From Mycolicibacterium sarraceniae (lineage in GTDB: Bacteria > Actinomycetota > Actinomycetes > Mycobacteriales > Mycobacteriaceae), in NCBI RefSeq assembly GCF_010731875.1, contig NZ_AP022595.1:2604001-2668000 (forward strand): a DNA stretch of 64,000 bases, read 5' to 3'. This document shows, piece after piece, positions 17,373-25,836 of this stretch. Each line of letters starts with the position of its first letter. Positions within the stretch are counted from its first letter, which is position 1. The position numbers and the translations under genes were made by a program. Below the pieces are notes generated by a model. That model worked only from the letters and a program-made list of their open reading frames with translations. It ran no database searches and was not told where the DNA came from.

Positions 17373-18595
17373 GCGGCTCCATCCGTCGGGCCCGTACTGG
17401 TGGCGCCGATCGCGCCGTCGCCGACCCGGATGCGCAACCGGGTTCCGGTCGGGGCGGCGGCGGTTGTTCGCAGGATGTCACCGGCCGCGGTCTGCACCAC
17501 GGCGTAGCCGCGGGCCAGCGTCGCCGCCGGACCCAGCGTGGCCAGCCGCGCGGCCAGGTGCCCGATCCGGTCGGATTCGACGGCGACCAGCCGTTGCACG
17601 TCGCGTCGCACCGCGGCGCGGGCCCGCTCGATCTCGTCGCCACGCTCGGTCAGCGCGCGCAGCGGGTCGGCTAGCACCGGGCGGCTGCGCAACTGGGTCA
17701 GGTGACGTTGCTCGCGGCCGACCCAGTTACGCAGCGCCTGGGCGCTGCGGTGGCGCAGTTCCTTGACCAAGGCCAGCTCGGCGACGGCGTCGGGCACCAT
17801 CTTCTTGGCGGCGTCGGTGGGGGTGGCCGCGCGAACGTCGGCAACCAAGTCGCACAGCGGGTTGTCCGGCTCGTGGCCGACCGCGCTGACCACCGGGGTG
17901 GTACAGGCAGCGATAGCGCGACACAGGGTCTCGTCAGAGAACGGCAGCAGGTCCTCGACGCTGCCTCCACCGCGGGCGATCACGATGACGTCGACATCGG
18001 GATCGGCATCCAGCTCCGCTAACGCTTCCACGATCTGTGCCACCGCGTTGACCCCTTGCACGGCGGTGTTACGGATCGCGAACCGCACCGCCGGCCAGCG
18101 AGCTGCGGCCACCGTCGTCACGTCGTGCTCGGCGGCACTCGCCCGCCCGGTGATCAAACCGATCGTCGACGGCAGGAATGGCAGCGGGCGCTTGAGGCGT
18201 GGGTCAAACAGGCCCTCGGCCTCCAGAAGCTTGCGCAGCCGCTCGATGCGAGCCAACAGCTCGCCGACGCCGACCGCACGAATATCGTTGACGCGCAACG
18301 AAAATGAGCCGCGCACCGTGTAGAAAGTCGGCTTACCGCAGACCACGACCTGAGTGCCCTCGGTGAGCTTAACCGGCGCGGAATGCACCAAATCCCGCGG
18401 GCAGCTGATGTCCAGCGACATGTTGGCCGCTGGATCGCGGAGCACCATGTAAGCCGTCGAGCTGCGCACGTTGATCTGGGTCAGCTGACCCTCGACCCAC
18501 ACGCTGCCCAATTTGTCGATCCAGCCGGCCACCCGGATGGCCACCGCACGGACCGGATACGGGTTCTCCGCAGAGTTGGCCTGGGCGGTGGTCAC
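17369..18595 (-). CDS. xseA: Exodeoxyribonuclease VII large subunit
   Basis: This 408-aa catalytic subunit of exonuclease VII has an N-terminal OB-fold for DNA binding ([19 protein letters not shown]) and a central nuclease domain ([55 protein letters not shown]). A coiled-coil-rich C-terminus binds XseB. It cuts single-stranded DNA in repair and recombination. It overlaps the upstream lipid-droplet protein gene and the downstream xseB by 4 nt each, forming a tight three-gene operon. Confidence 0.95.
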   Translation of the reverse strand: MTTAQANSAENPYPVRAVAIRVAGWIDKLGSVWVEGQLTQINVRSSTAYMVLRDPAANMSLDISCPRDLVHSAPVKLTEGTQVVVCGKPTFYTVRGSFSLRVNDIRAVGVGELLARIERLRKLLEAEGLFDPRLKRPLPFLPSTIGLITGRASAAEHDVTTVAAARWPAVRFAIRNTAVQGVNAVAQIVEALAELDADPDVDVIVIARGGGSVEDLLPFSDETLCRAIAACTTPVVSAVGHEPDNPLCDLVADVRAATPTDAAKKMVPDAVAELALVKELRHRSAQALRNWVGREQRHLTQLRSRPVLADPLRALTERGDEIERARAAVRRDVQRLVAVESDRIGHLAARLATLGPAATLARGYAVVQTAAGDILRTTAAAPTGTRLRIRVGDGAIGATSTGPTDGAA

Positions 18596-19146
18596 TTGGC
18601 GGACGCGCGGGTGATCCTGTTGGCCAGCAGGGTCTGGAACGGTGCCCGGGCCTTGGAGGCTTCCTCATAGGCCAGCAGCGCCTCGAGGTCGGCGACGCTC
18701 AGCGACTGCAGGCGGGCACGGAGCTGGGCCAACGTCAGCGATTCGTAGTCGAGCTCCTCGGCGATCTCCGGCGCGCTGGTGGTCTTCGCCGCGGTCGATC
18801 CCTGGGGTTTCGTGTCCACCCCGTCGGTCACCGTGTACAGGGCAAATCGGCCCTCGGTCAGGCGCTCGCCGTCGAGTGCGGGCCCGTCGCCGTCGTCAGC
18901 GACGTCCTCGTCGAACGTCGCCCATTCGGGCTGCTCGTCCTTCGGCGGGAAGATGCTCTCCAGCGTGCTGTCACCCTTTATCACCAGGTCAGCGAGGTCT
19001 TGCTGCACCTTCATCACGATGTGCGCGATATTGCTGGCGACCGTCATCGGGTACATCAGGATCGTCTGGGGCAGCTTGCGGGTTTCCTCCAGCGCGGTCA
19101 CGGCGGCGCCGACCAGCAGACGAACCCCATATGGTGCTGTTGCCAT
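18592..19146 (-). CDS. Lipid droplet-associated protein (Rv1109c-like)
   Basis: This 184-aa protein has an amphipathic or hydrophobic N-terminal half ([39 protein letters not shown]), an acidic central segment and a C-terminal helical SAP-like stretch ([20 protein letters not shown]). Actinobacterial homologues are annotated as lipid-droplet surface proteins, as I recall for Rv1109c. ATG 19146 is supported by TAGGCT 7 nt upstream; longer ATG-less extensions run across the ispH promoter. It starts an operon with xseA-xseB, an unexplained pairing conserved in mycobacteria. Confidence 0.85.
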   Translation of the reverse strand: MATAPYGVRLLVGAAVTALEETRKLPQTILMYPMTVASNIAHIVMKVQQDLADLVIKGDSTLESIFPPKDEQPEWATFDEDVADDGDGPALDGERLTEGRFALYTVTDGVDTKPQGSTAAKTTSAPEIAEELDYESLTLAQLRARLQSLSVADLEALLAYEEASKARAPFQTLLANRITRASAK

Positions 19147-19153
19147 GGCCCAC

Positions 19154-19159
19154 AGCCTA
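19154..19159 (-). promoter_or_regulatory. -10 box for Rv1109c-like/xseA/xseB operon
   Basis: TAGGCT (minus strand) ends 7 nt before ATG 19146, a leaderless arrangement divergent from the ispH promoter. Confidence 0.55.
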
Positions 19160-19187
19160 CGGCTGGCCCCGCCAGGTTGCGGGAACG

Positions 19188-19193
19188 TACCCT
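19188..19193 (+). promoter_or_regulatory. -10 box for ispH
   Basis: TACCCT ends 7 nt before ATG 19201, supporting that start as a leaderless one. Confidence 0.55.
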
Positions 19194-19200
19194 GGAAACC

Positions 19201-20202
19201 ATGCCGCCTACCGTCAACATGGGGATTCCGGGTGCCGCCAGCTCGGTCGCCACAGGCGCGACCGGCAAAAGGGTGCTGCTCGCCGAACCCCGTGGCTACT
19301 GCGCCGGCGTGGACCGCGCCGTCGAGACCGTCGAACGCGCGCTGGAAAAGCATGGCGCCCCGGTCTATGTGCGCCACGAGATCGTGCACAACCGCTACGT
19401 GGTGGAGACCCTGGCCAAGGCCGGGGCGATTTTCGTAGAGCAGACCGATGAGGTGCCCGAGGGGGCCATCGTCGTGTTCTCCGCCCACGGTGTCGCGCCG
19501 ACCGTTCACGTCGAGGCCGCCGCGCGCAATCTGAGGACTATCGACGCGACCTGCCCGCTGGTCACCAAGGTGCACAACGAGGCCAAGCGGTTCGCCCGCG
19601 ACGACTACGACATCCTGCTGGTCGGCCACGAAGGCCACGAGGAGGTCGTCGGCACCGCCGGTGAGGCACCTGACCACGTGCAGGTCGTCGACAACCCGGA
19701 TGCCGTCGACAAGGTCACCGTGCGCGACCCGAACAAGGTCATCTGGCTGTCCCAGACCACGCTGAGCGTCGACGAGACCATGGAGACGGTGCGCCGGCTG
19801 CGGGAGAAGTTCCCGACGCTGCAAGACCCACCCAGCGACGACATCTGCTACGCCACCCAGAACCGCCAGGGCGCGGTCAAGGCGATGGCACCGGAATGCG
19901 ATCTGGTGATCGTGGTCGGCTCGCGCAACTCATCGAACTCGGTGCGCCTGGTCGAGGTCGCGCTCAATGCCGGCGCGACCGCCTCGCACCTGATCGATTA
20001 CGCCGAGGACATCGACTCCGCCTGGCTGTCCGGGGTCACGACCGTCGGCGTCACGTCTGGCGCGTCGGTGCCGGAGATCCTGGTGAAGGGTGTGCTGGAC
20101 CGGTTGGCCGAGTACGGCTTCGGCACCGTGCAGCCCGTGACGACCGCCAACGAGACGCTGGTGTTCGCGTTACCGCGAGAGATCCGTCCGGCCCGTCCCT
20201 AG
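19201..20202 (+). CDS. ispH: 4-hydroxy-3-methylbut-2-enyl diphosphate reductase
   Basis: This 333-aa IspH (LytB) catalyses the last step of the MEP isoprenoid pathway, reducing HMBPP to IPP and DMAPP with a [4Fe-4S] cluster. The three cluster cysteines are visible in [11 protein letters not shown] (about 33), [11 protein letters not shown] (about 118) and [11 protein letters not shown] (about 216). HGVAPTVH and the catalytic TQNRQ Glu/Thr neighbourhood are intact. Mycobacteria rely on the MEP pathway, so this gene should be essential unless a second copy exists, as in M. tuberculosis (lytB1/lytB2). Confidence 0.97.
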   Translation: MPPTVNMGIPGAASSVATGATGKRVLLAEPRGYCAGVDRAVETVERALEKHGAPVYVRHEIVHNRYVVETLAKAGAIFVEQTDEVPEGAIVVFSAHGVAPTVHVEAAARNLRTIDATCPLVTKVHNEAKRFARDDYDILLVGHEGHEEVVGTAGEAPDHVQVVDNPDAVDKVTVRDPNKVIWLSQTTLSVDETMETVRRLREKFPTLQDPPSDDICYATQNRQGAVKAMAPECDLVIVVGSRNSSNSVRLVEVALNAGATASHLIDYAEDIDSAWLSGVTTVGVTSGASVPEILVKGVLDRLAEYGFGTVQPVTTANETLVFALPREIRPARP

Positions 20203-20210
20203 GGGTTCGG

Positions 20211-21344
20211 TCAGCGGTCGGAACGCCAGGATTCGGCGTCCCGGTCACTTGAGCGACGCGGGCGGGGTTCCCTCGCCTGATCTTCACCTTCGCCGCGATA
20301 GCGCACCCGCGATACCGGGTGGTGTCCGCTGGTGTCCCCGTTGGCCCGGCTCGGCGGCCGCTGCCGAGGCGGCGGTTCATAGGGCGGATACGGCTCGTAG
20401 GACGACGGGTAGGACTCATACGGCTCGAAGCGGCTGCTCCGCTGGGGCGGCGCGCCGTAGCGGTCGCGGCGTTCGCGGGGCACTCGCGGCTCGCGAGGTT
20501 CGCGTGGTTCACGCAGCTCACGAGGCTCACGAGGCTCGCGACGGGATGACGAGGGCGGGCGGTTACCTCCGTCGCGCGGCTGACGCCGGCGCCGCGGGGC
20601 GTCGGCCAGGTCTGGGGCGTCGTCCGCGACCGGACGGCGCCGGCGGGGACGCTCCGGCGCCTCGGTGACGTCCTCCACCGGGGGGCGCGCATGGCGGGAG
20701 CGCGTGGGGGCGGGACGCTTGGCGGGCTGGGTCGACCGGGGCTGCCGCCGCGCGGTGGCAGGGCGTTCGATGCCGGGCGCTCCTTCGATGTCCTCGGCGT
20801 CAGCGTCGCCGTGGCGTAGGCCCGAAAGCTTGGCCGCCAGCCCGGCGAACAAGCCGGGGGACGGCTGGTCGTCGTCGGCATCGACGGGCGCGGCCGCCAC
20901 GGCCGACCGACTCGACATCGCGAAGTACCAGCGCACCAATCCGATGAGCAGCACGCCCGCCGACGTGAACAGCATCAGTGGGAAGCGCTCGATCAGTGGG
21001 TAGCCGAAGTTGATCAGGGTGTCCTTGATGCCGGTGAACTGCGCACCGTGGAACAAAAAATAAGCGCTGGGCACGGCGACGAACAGGATCAGCGGGGGCT
21101 GGATGACGGCGGTGAAGATGCTGGACTGCCCAACCGCCAGCACTGCGGCCACGCAGCCGATGGCGTACAGGGCCCCGAACACACTGCCGAGATCCTTGTT
21201 GCCCGAGCCTGCGTCGAACGCGGCCCCAATTGTGGTGGCGATCACAGCAATAAGGACTGCTGCCCACCAGGGCACGCCGGGGAGATTCGGATGCGCCGAG
21301 CAATTCGCGGCCGCCACCGACGACCTGGATCGCTGTGCTGACAC
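20211..21344 (-). CDS. DUF6542-like membrane protein with Arg/Glu/Pro-rich tail (Rv1111c-like)
   Basis: This 377-aa protein has about four transmembrane helices in its first 140 residues (WWAAVLIAVIATTIGAAF, VFGALYAIGCVAAVLAVG, PLILFVAVPSAYFLFHG, PLMLFTSAGVLLIGLVRWY). A long charged low-complexity cytoplasmic tail follows, including repeats of Arg-Glu-Pro triplets at about 20490-20555. Function unknown; position next to ispH and ychF matches Rv1111c. GTG 21344 is supported by TACGGT 6 nt upstream. Confidence 0.85.
   Translation of the reverse strand: MSAQRSRSSVAAANCSAHPNLPGVPWWAAVLIAVIATTIGAAFDAGSGNKDLGSVFGALYAIGCVAAVLAVGQSSIFTAVIQPPLILFVAVPSAYFLFHGAQFTGIKDTLINFGYPLIERFPLMLFTSAGVLLIGLVRWYFAMSSRSAVAAAPVDADDDQPSPGLFAGLAAKLSGLRHGDADAEDIEGAPGIERPATARRQPRSTQPAKRPAPTRSRHARPPVEDVTEAPERPRRRRPVADDAPDLADAPRRRRQPRDGGNRPPSSSRREPREPRELREPREPREPRVPRERRDRYGAPPQRSSRFEPYESYPSSYEPYPPYEPPPRQRPPSRANGDTSGHHPVSRVRYRGEGEDQAREPRPRRSSDRDAESWRSDR
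20490..20555. repeat. Short in-gene tandem repeat encoding Arg-Glu-Pro
   Basis: Variants of a 9-bp unit (CGAGGCTCG / CGAGGTTCG) repeat about six times inside the Rv1111c-like gene and encode REP/REL/REP triplets. This is a coding low-complexity repeat. Confidence 0.7.
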
Positions 21345-21350
21345 ACGTAG

Positions 21351-21356
21351 ACCGTA
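21351..21356 (-). promoter_or_regulatory. -10 box for Rv1111c-like gene
   Basis: TACGGT (minus strand) ends 6 nt before GTG 21344, fitting a leaderless start. Confidence 0.45.
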
Positions 21357-21437
21357 CCGGTTCTGACTGAATGTGGACCGGCAGCGGGGCCGAGAGCGGA
21401 CGGGTCTGCCAGACCTTTCTCCTAGACTGTCCTCCCT

Positions 21438-22517
21438 GTGAGCCTTAGCCTCGGAATCGTCGGTCTGCCCAACGTGGGGAAATCCACCCTATTCAATGCG
21501 CTGACCCGCAATAACGTGCTGGCAGCCAACTATCCATTCGCCACGATCGAGCCCAATGAGGGCGTCGTGCCGCTGCCCGATCCGCGGCTGACCAAGCTGG
21601 CCGAGATCTTCTCCTCCGAGCGGATCCTGCCGGCGCCGGTGACATTCGTCGACATCGCCGGCATCGTGAAGGGCGCCTCCGAGGGTGCCGGTCTGGGCAA
21701 CAAGTTCTTGGCGAACATTCGTGAGTGCGATGCGATCTGCCAGGTGGTGCGGGTCTTCGCCGACGATGACGTGGTCCACGTCGACGGCAAGGTCGATCCC
21801 AAGTCCGACATCGAGGTGATCGACACCGAGCTGATCCTGGCCGATCTGCAGACGCTGGAGAAGGCGGTGCCCCGGCTGGAGAAGGAAGCCCGCAATAACA
21901 AGGAACGCAAACCGGTGCATGACGCGGCGGTGGCTGCCCAGGAGCTGCTGAACGACGGCACGACACTGTTCGCCGCGGGCAAGAAAGTGGATTCAGGGCT
22001 GCTGCGTGAGCTGAACCTGTTGACCACCAAACCGTTTCTCTACGTGTTCAACTGCGATGAGTCGGTGCTCACCGATCCCGAGCGGGTCGCATCACTACGG
22101 GAGATGGTCGCGCCGGCCGATGCGGTGTTCCTCGACGCCAAGATCGAAGAAGAGCTGCAGGAGCTCGACGACGAGTCAGCGGCCGAGCTGCTGGAGTCGA
22201 TCGGGCAGACCGAGCGTGGGCTGGATGCGTTGGCGCGGGCCGGGTTTCACACCTTGAAGCTGCAGACCTATCTGACTGCGGGGCCAAAAGAGGCCCGCGC
22301 GTGGACGATTCACCAGGGCGATACCGCACCCAAGGCGGCCGGCGTGATCCACACCGACTTCGAGAAGGGCTTCATCAAGGCTGAGGTCGTGTCGTATGCC
22401 GACCTGGTGGAGGCCGGCTCGATGGCCGCGGCCAAGTCTGAGGGCAAGGTGCGCATCGAAGGCAAGGACTACGTGATGGCCGACGGCGACGTGGTGGAGT
22501 TCCGCTTCAACGTGTGA
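21438..22517 (+). CDS. ychF: Redox-regulated ATPase YchF (OLA1 family)
   Basis: This 359-aa Obg-family P-loop protein has G1 GLPNVGKSTLFNAL at residues 8-21, FVDIAGIVKGASEGAGLG as switch/G3, and an atypical G4 (YVFNCDES rather than NKxD) that gives ATP rather than GTP preference. A C-terminal TGS domain follows (TYLTAGPKEARAWTIHQGD, GKDYVMADGDVVEFRFNV). It binds ribosomes and modulates stress responses. GTG 21438 has TAGACT 9 nt upstream and no clear Shine-Dalgarno sequence. Confidence 0.96.
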   Translation: MSLSLGIVGLPNVGKSTLFNALTRNNVLAANYPFATIEPNEGVVPLPDPRLTKLAEIFSSERILPAPVTFVDIAGIVKGASEGAGLGNKFLANIRECDAICQVVRVFADDDVVHVDGKVDPKSDIEVIDTELILADLQTLEKAVPRLEKEARNNKERKPVHDAAVAAQELLNDGTTLFAAGKKVDSGLLRELNLLTTKPFLYVFNCDESVLTDPERVASLREMVAPADAVFLDAKIEEELQELDDESAAELLESIGQTERGLDALARAGFHTLKLQTYLTAGPKEARAWTIHQGDTAPKAAGVIHTDFEKGFIKAEVVSYADLVEAGSMAAAKSEGKVRIEGKDYVMADGDVVEFRFNV

Positions 22518-22660
22518 CGAAATGCGATTCAACCTCCATAATCTCGCCATGCTGAGCGGATCGAGGCAGTCGATCGTGACTCCGGACCAGTGGTTGGACA
22601 CGGCGTCCCCGTCTGCGCACTTCGTGATCGGTGGCCGCGGCGCGAGATTGGCGTTCGCGC

Positions 22661-22666
22661 TAGAAT
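22661..22666 (+). promoter_or_regulatory. -10 box for the RelB-like antitoxin gene
   Basis: TAGAAT ends 7 nt before ATG 22674, a strong leaderless promoter pattern. The 156 bp between ychF and the antitoxin otherwise hold nothing I can name. Confidence 0.6.
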
Positions 22667-22673
22667 TCTGTAC

Positions 22674-22958
22674 ATGTCGACCCTCCCGCTTGCCGAAGTC
22701 CGCGCAAACCTATCGAAGATTGTCGACGAAGCGGTCCGTACTCACCAGCGCATCGAGGTCACCCGTCAAGGGCGTCGGGCGGCGGTGATTCTCAGTGCAG
22801 ACGATTACGACTCGATCATGGAAACTCTGGAGATTCTGAGTGATCGCGATCTGCTGCTCGAAATCCGAGAAGCCGAAGCCGAGGCTGACGCGGGCGAGAC
22901 CTACACGCTCGATGAGGTGACCGAAGCTATGCGTACCGTCGGGCGGTTGCCAGGTTGA
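22674..22958 (+). CDS. Type II antitoxin, Phd/YefM (RelB) family
   Basis: This 94-aa antitoxin has the Phd/YefM DNA-binding fold (LPLAEVRANLSKIVDEAV, IEVTRQGRRAAVILSADDY), a linker helix, and an acidic C-terminal toxin-neutralising tail (AEAEADAGETYTLDEV). It resembles M. tuberculosis RelB/RelF. Such proteins bind the toxin and autorepress the operon. The toxin start overlaps its stop codon, and the gene is probably transcribed leaderless. Confidence 0.92.
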   Translation: MSTLPLAEVRANLSKIVDEAVRTHQRIEVTRQGRRAAVILSADDYDSIMETLEILSDRDLLLEIREAEAEADAGETYTLDEVTEAMRTVGRLPG

Positions 22959-23218
22959 CCTATGAAATCGAGTTGACCCGAGCAGCACGGATGGCGCTCA
23001 CCGATGACCTACCCCAGGCAATCGCTGTCGCGTGTTGGGAGTTCATTCGCGGGCCACTCGCAGAGAATCCTCATCGCGTCGGCAAGCCGCTACGCAACCA
23101 GCTGCAGGGGCGGTACTCGGCACGACGAGGCGAATTCCGAGTGGTATACCAGATTTTCGACGAACGAGTGGTTGTCCGAGTGATCCACATCGCGTATCGC
23201 CGTGACGTTTATCGGTGA
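22955..23218 (+). CDS. RelE/ParE-superfamily mRNA interferase toxin
   Basis: This 87-aa toxin has the RelE fold and typical core PLRNQLQGRYSARRGEFRVVY, with basic residues for mRNA cleavage on the ribosome, and ends VVRVIHIAYRRDVYR. The TTG start at 22955 overlaps the antitoxin stop (TTGA); the nearby ATG at 22962 is out of frame, so TTG is the only sensible start. The weak coupled start should keep toxin below antitoxin. The pair sits in a relic-rich island. Confidence 0.92.
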   Translation: MTYEIELTRAARMALTDDLPQAIAVACWEFIRGPLAENPHRVGKPLRNQLQGRYSARRGEFRVVYQIFDERVVVRVIHIAYRRDVYR

Positions 23219-23222
23219 CGCA

Positions 23223-23466
23223 ATGATGGTGTGGCTGAACGGCACTCACGGTGTCGGCAAGACGACGACGAGTCTGCCGGGCACGGATAACTTCGAGCAC
23301 TGGCCGCCTTGGCGGCCGCTGGTGGTTGAAACCGCTCGCCGACTCGTTGAACACACCGGCGGCCCGAAGCTGGTTGCACAAAGACGCGTAAGTTGTCGAC
23401 ACCTCACATCGCACCCCAGCCGAGGTGGCCCGCCGGATTGCGGAGGTAGTCAACGGCCACGCTTAG
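23223..23466 (+). pseudogene. Internally deleted P-loop ATPase gene (AAA/TmrB-like)
   Basis: An ATG frame gives VWLNGTHGVGKTTTS, an intact Walker A, which jumps directly to LPGTDNFEHWPPWRPLVVETARRLVEHTGG, skipping the residues normally between them. A shifted frame then reads LHKDA, a stop, and VVDTSHRTPAEVARRIAEV to TAG, the C-terminus of the same family. About 80 codons remain of roughly 180. Confidence 0.8.
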
Positions 23467-23539
23467 GGTAGTTCGCGGGGGGAGAAGCCCGGTCGACGGC
23501 GAATCCCTTGTCGCGCATGACGCCGGCGCGCGAGAGCGG

Positions 23540-23950
23540 CTAATCCTCGCCAGGCGGTGGCGTCACCTTGTCCGCGCCGATCGTGACGATGAGCCTGGTC
23601 TCGTTGGGGTTGCCGCTGAAATTGGGGTACGGAATGCCCAAATACTTCTGCGAGATGGCGTCAATGCTGTCGCGTCCGCCCTCGGCGGTTGTGGCGATCA
23701 CGCGCCCGCGCACGGCGTAGAACCGCGAGACATTCTCGGGGTCAACGATGTTGATGGCGACCCGCGGATCTCGTTCCAGGTTTCGAGCCTTCTGCATGCC
23801 GCCGACGATGTTGAGGATGATGTGTTCGCCGTCGGTGTCGACCCACGTCTCGGTCAGCTGGGGTGAGCCGTCGGGCATCAGGGTGGCAACGAAGCACGGG
23901 CTGGGCTTGCGGAGAAGATCAATGAGACCGTCGGGCAACGACGTGGGCAT
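23540..23950 (-). CDS. PPOX-class F420-dependent enzyme
   Basis: This 136-aa split-barrel protein shows the F420/FMN-binding family pattern PCFVATLMPDGSPQLTETWVD, ILNIVGGMQKARNLERDPRVAI and IVDPENVSRFYAVRGRV. The F420-type PPOX subfamily reduces diverse substrates with F420H2; the substrate is unknown. ATG 23950 is chosen because upstream codons read through a relic of another gene. Confidence 0.85.
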   Translation of the reverse strand: MPTSLPDGLIDLLRKPSPCFVATLMPDGSPQLTETWVDTDGEHIILNIVGGMQKARNLERDPRVAINIVDPENVSRFYAVRGRVIATTAEGGRDSIDAISQKYLGIPYPNFSGNPNETRLIVTIGADKVTPPPGED

Positions 23951-24007
23951 GATCGTCCTTTCACGACATCGCGATGAGTTCAAGCGGGCGTGCGAGTCTG
24001 ACCAGCT

Positions 24008-24190
24008 ATGGGAAAACTTCTGCACGGCCCGACGATATCCCTCGACGGCTACGTGAACGATGCGAGCGGCGACTGTCAATGGTCGGCGCGCAATGGGACA
24101 TGTTCGATGCTCACACCGACCGCATAGCCACGGTGTCGACCGAAGTGCTGGGGCGCAAGAGCAGGAGTTCGCCCGGCTGCGGCGGGGCAT
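24008..24190 (+). pseudogene. N-terminal relic of a RibD-type dihydrofolate reductase gene
   Basis: The frame from ATG 24008 reads MGKLLHGPTISLDGYVNDA, then shifts and stops at 24127. Another frame continues WDMFDAHTDRIATVSTEVLG, and a third gives EQEFARLRRGI. These are consecutive segments of the RibD C-terminal/dihydrofolate-reductase-like family. The central and C-terminal parts are gone. It is divergent from the F420-type gene. Confidence 0.75.
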
Positions 24191-24210
24191 TCGGCGCCGC
24201 CGCGCCGCGC

Positions 24211-24216
24211 TAGTAT
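24211..24216 (+). promoter_or_regulatory. -10 box for lipoprotein gene at 24223
   Basis: TAGTAT ends 6 nt before ATG 24223, a leaderless promoter pattern. Confidence 0.55.
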
Positions 24217-24222
24217 CCGCGG

Positions 24223-24747
24223 ATGCGCGCAATACGGATATCCACGGTCGTTCTCGGTGTGTTGGCGATCGCACTGATCACCGCGGGGTGCGGGGGTTCA
24301 GGCTCGACGGCGCAGCAATCGGCCACCAGCGCGCCCGCCACGTCGACTCAGCCGGCCGCCAAGCAGGCGGTCACCTTCGGCACCCCGGTCGACGTCGCGT
24401 CCGACGGTGGCTTAGCGACCTACACCGTCGACAACCTCGCGCCGGTGCCGCCGGATGCCCAGATCGTCCCGGCGAAGGGCACTATGTACGCCGTCGACGT
24501 GACGATCGCCGCCAAGACCGGCACGGTCGCCTACAACGGCTTCTGGTTCGTGGCGCGGGCCGCGGACGGATCGAATATCGCACCCGCCGTCGGCGCGGTC
24601 CAGCCGGGCATCACCTCGGGACAGCTTCCGCAGGGCCAGCAACTCGCCACCCACGTCGCCTACGACGTCCCGCAGGGAAAAACGATCACGGCGATCATGT
24701 TCCGCGATCCGAAGGGCAAACTGCTGGCGGTCTGGTCGACGGGGTAA
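24223..24747 (+). CDS. Hypothetical lipoprotein with DUF4352/MPT63-like domain
   Basis: This 174-aa protein has a signal peptide and lipobox (LITAGC, Cys near 23), a Thr/Ala/Pro-rich linker and a beta-sandwich-like domain (ATYTVDNLAPVPPDAQ, GTMYAVDVTIAAKTG, LATHVAYDVPQGKTITAIMF) reminiscent of DUF4352 or MPT63-type immunoglobulin-like domains. It should be anchored outside the cytoplasmic membrane. Function unknown. A leaderless promoter supports the start. The downstream coding relic overlaps its 3' end in another frame. Confidence 0.82.
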   Translation: MRAIRISTVVLGVLAIALITAGCGGSGSTAQQSATSAPATSTQPAAKQAVTFGTPVDVASDGGLATYTVDNLAPVPPDAQIVPAKGTMYAVDVTIAAKTGTVAYNGFWFVARAADGSNIAPAVGAVQPGITSGQLPQGQQLATHVAYDVPQGKTITAIMFRDPKGKLLAVWSTG

Positions 24748-24952
24748 TCAGCTGCAGGCCCAGGGCTACGTGGTCGCGTTCAACTGGGTCGAGGGCAATA
24801 CCGGTGCCCCGTTGTCCTCATGCCGGGTCGTGGCTGTCCACAACCCGGACCGATCACCGGGCGAATCATTTAGTGCGACAACCGTCTACGTCGATTTGGC
24901 GTGCCTGCGTCAGCAGGCGACCGGCGGTATCGGCGGCGGCTTTGGCTTCTGA
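24740..24952 (+). pseudogene. C-terminal relic of a small secreted protein gene
   Basis: An open frame without a proper start reads NQLQAQGYVVAFNWVEGN, then LSSCRVVAVHNPDRS and TTVYVDLACLRQQ to TGA. This matches the C-terminal half of small exported mycobacterial proteins with one disulphide (two Cys). The signal peptide and N-terminal half are missing, apparently fused to the lipoprotein gene end. Confidence 0.6.
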
Positions 24953-24959
24953 GGTCGGA

Positions 24960-25679
24960 TCAGTCTGCGATGACCTGGATTTCGGCGCCGAGCCGATAGT
25001 TCGCGATCAGCGGCAAGGTGTCGCCGCTCCAGAATCGTCCCGGGTCGAACCAGTTCTCGTTCTTCTCGGTGGTCAACAACCCCATCTCCTCGTAGGTGAT
25101 GGCGACCGTCTCGGCGCAGTAGGCAGTCTGTAGGCCCAGTTCTCGTTCGGTGACTTTGCGTCGCTGGGCGGACTCGCGAATCTTTTTGTGCACCAGAGGA
25201 ATTCCGCGAGTCCAGTCGCTGGCGGTGGGGAGCCTGCCGCGCAGCCACCGTCCGGTGAGCCGTGCGGTCGACGGAAACGGGGTGCCGTCCATTCGCGCGA
25301 TCACCTCCAGCATCCGGTCTTCGTGGTCGCGGGTGACCTGGGGGGTGAGCTGGCGCAGCCAGCAGCGCTGACCGTATTGGTGCAGCCATTGTTCGACGGC
25401 CTCGCGGGCGTCGTTGAGTTGCACCCCACGGTGGTTGGTGCCCGTCCACATATCGAGGAGCTTGTGCCCCAGCTCGGCATGCCAGATCAACGGCGGCAGG
25501 TCGTCGATGGCCACGGTCATGCCGACGTGATTGACCGGTGCGTTGGTCAGGGTCTGGATCGCCCGGTCGGGGCCGGAGTCGCCGCGAAACAGCCAGACAT
25601 CCCCGGTACGGGTCTCATTCAGCGCCTGTGTCAGCGACACGGTGTGCTCGGTCACCAGCGCAGCATAATGTGATCGCAT
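24960..25679 (-). CDS. Permuted papain-fold amidase-like protein (YiiX/NlpC-P60 type)
   Basis: This protein of about 239 aa shows the arrangement of permuted NlpC/P60 (YiiX-like) enzymes: GDVWLFRGDSG near the N-terminus, HVGMTVAI with the His, and YCAETVAITYEEMGLL carrying the likely catalytic Cys near residue 195. Such enzymes cleave amide or lipid bonds; the substrate is unknown and no signal peptide is seen. The ATG at 25679 shares a CATG with a divergent gene. A GTG at 25655 with CATTAT upstream is an alternative leaderless start that would remove the overlap. Confidence 0.75.
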   Translation of the reverse strand: MRSHYAALVTEHTVSLTQALNETRTGDVWLFRGDSGPDRAIQTLTNAPVNHVGMTVAIDDLPPLIWHAELGHKLLDMWTGTNHRGVQLNDAREAVEQWLHQYGQRCWLRQLTPQVTRDHEDRMLEVIARMDGTPFPSTARLTGRWLRGRLPTASDWTRGIPLVHKKIRESAQRRKVTERELGLQTAYCAETVAITYEEMGLLTTEKNENWFDPGRFWSGDTLPLIANYRLGAEIQVIAD

Positions 25680-25836
25680 GCGCGGTATCTGGAAGTGGAT
25701 CGGGCTGGCCGGTGCGGCCGGCGTCGTCGCCGGTGGTGTTCTCGTCGCGCGGGACCAGCGCAAGCGCAAGGCCTACACCCCTGATGAGATTCGTAATCGG
25801 CTGCACCAACGGCACGCCGAGGCCGCGAAGAACTAG
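25678..25836 (+). CDS. Small membrane-anchored protein, 52 aa
   Basis: ATG 25678 to TAG 25836 encodes a protein with an N-terminal membrane helix ([20 protein letters not shown]) and a basic amphipathic tail ([17 protein letters not shown]). It resembles small membrane proteins I have seen annotated as hypothetical in mycobacteria. Its start codon shares the CATG palindrome with the divergent gene at 25679. Its stop shares CTAG with the convergent cyclase gene, so it exactly fills the gap. Confidence 0.7.
   Translation: MRGIWKWIGLAGAAGVVAGGVLVARDQRKRKAYTPDEIRNRLHQRHAEAAKN

Noticed and set aside
20490..20555. Possible CRISPR or regulatory repeat
   Set aside because: The repeats are 9 bp with no spacers and encode REP triplets in frame inside a real gene.
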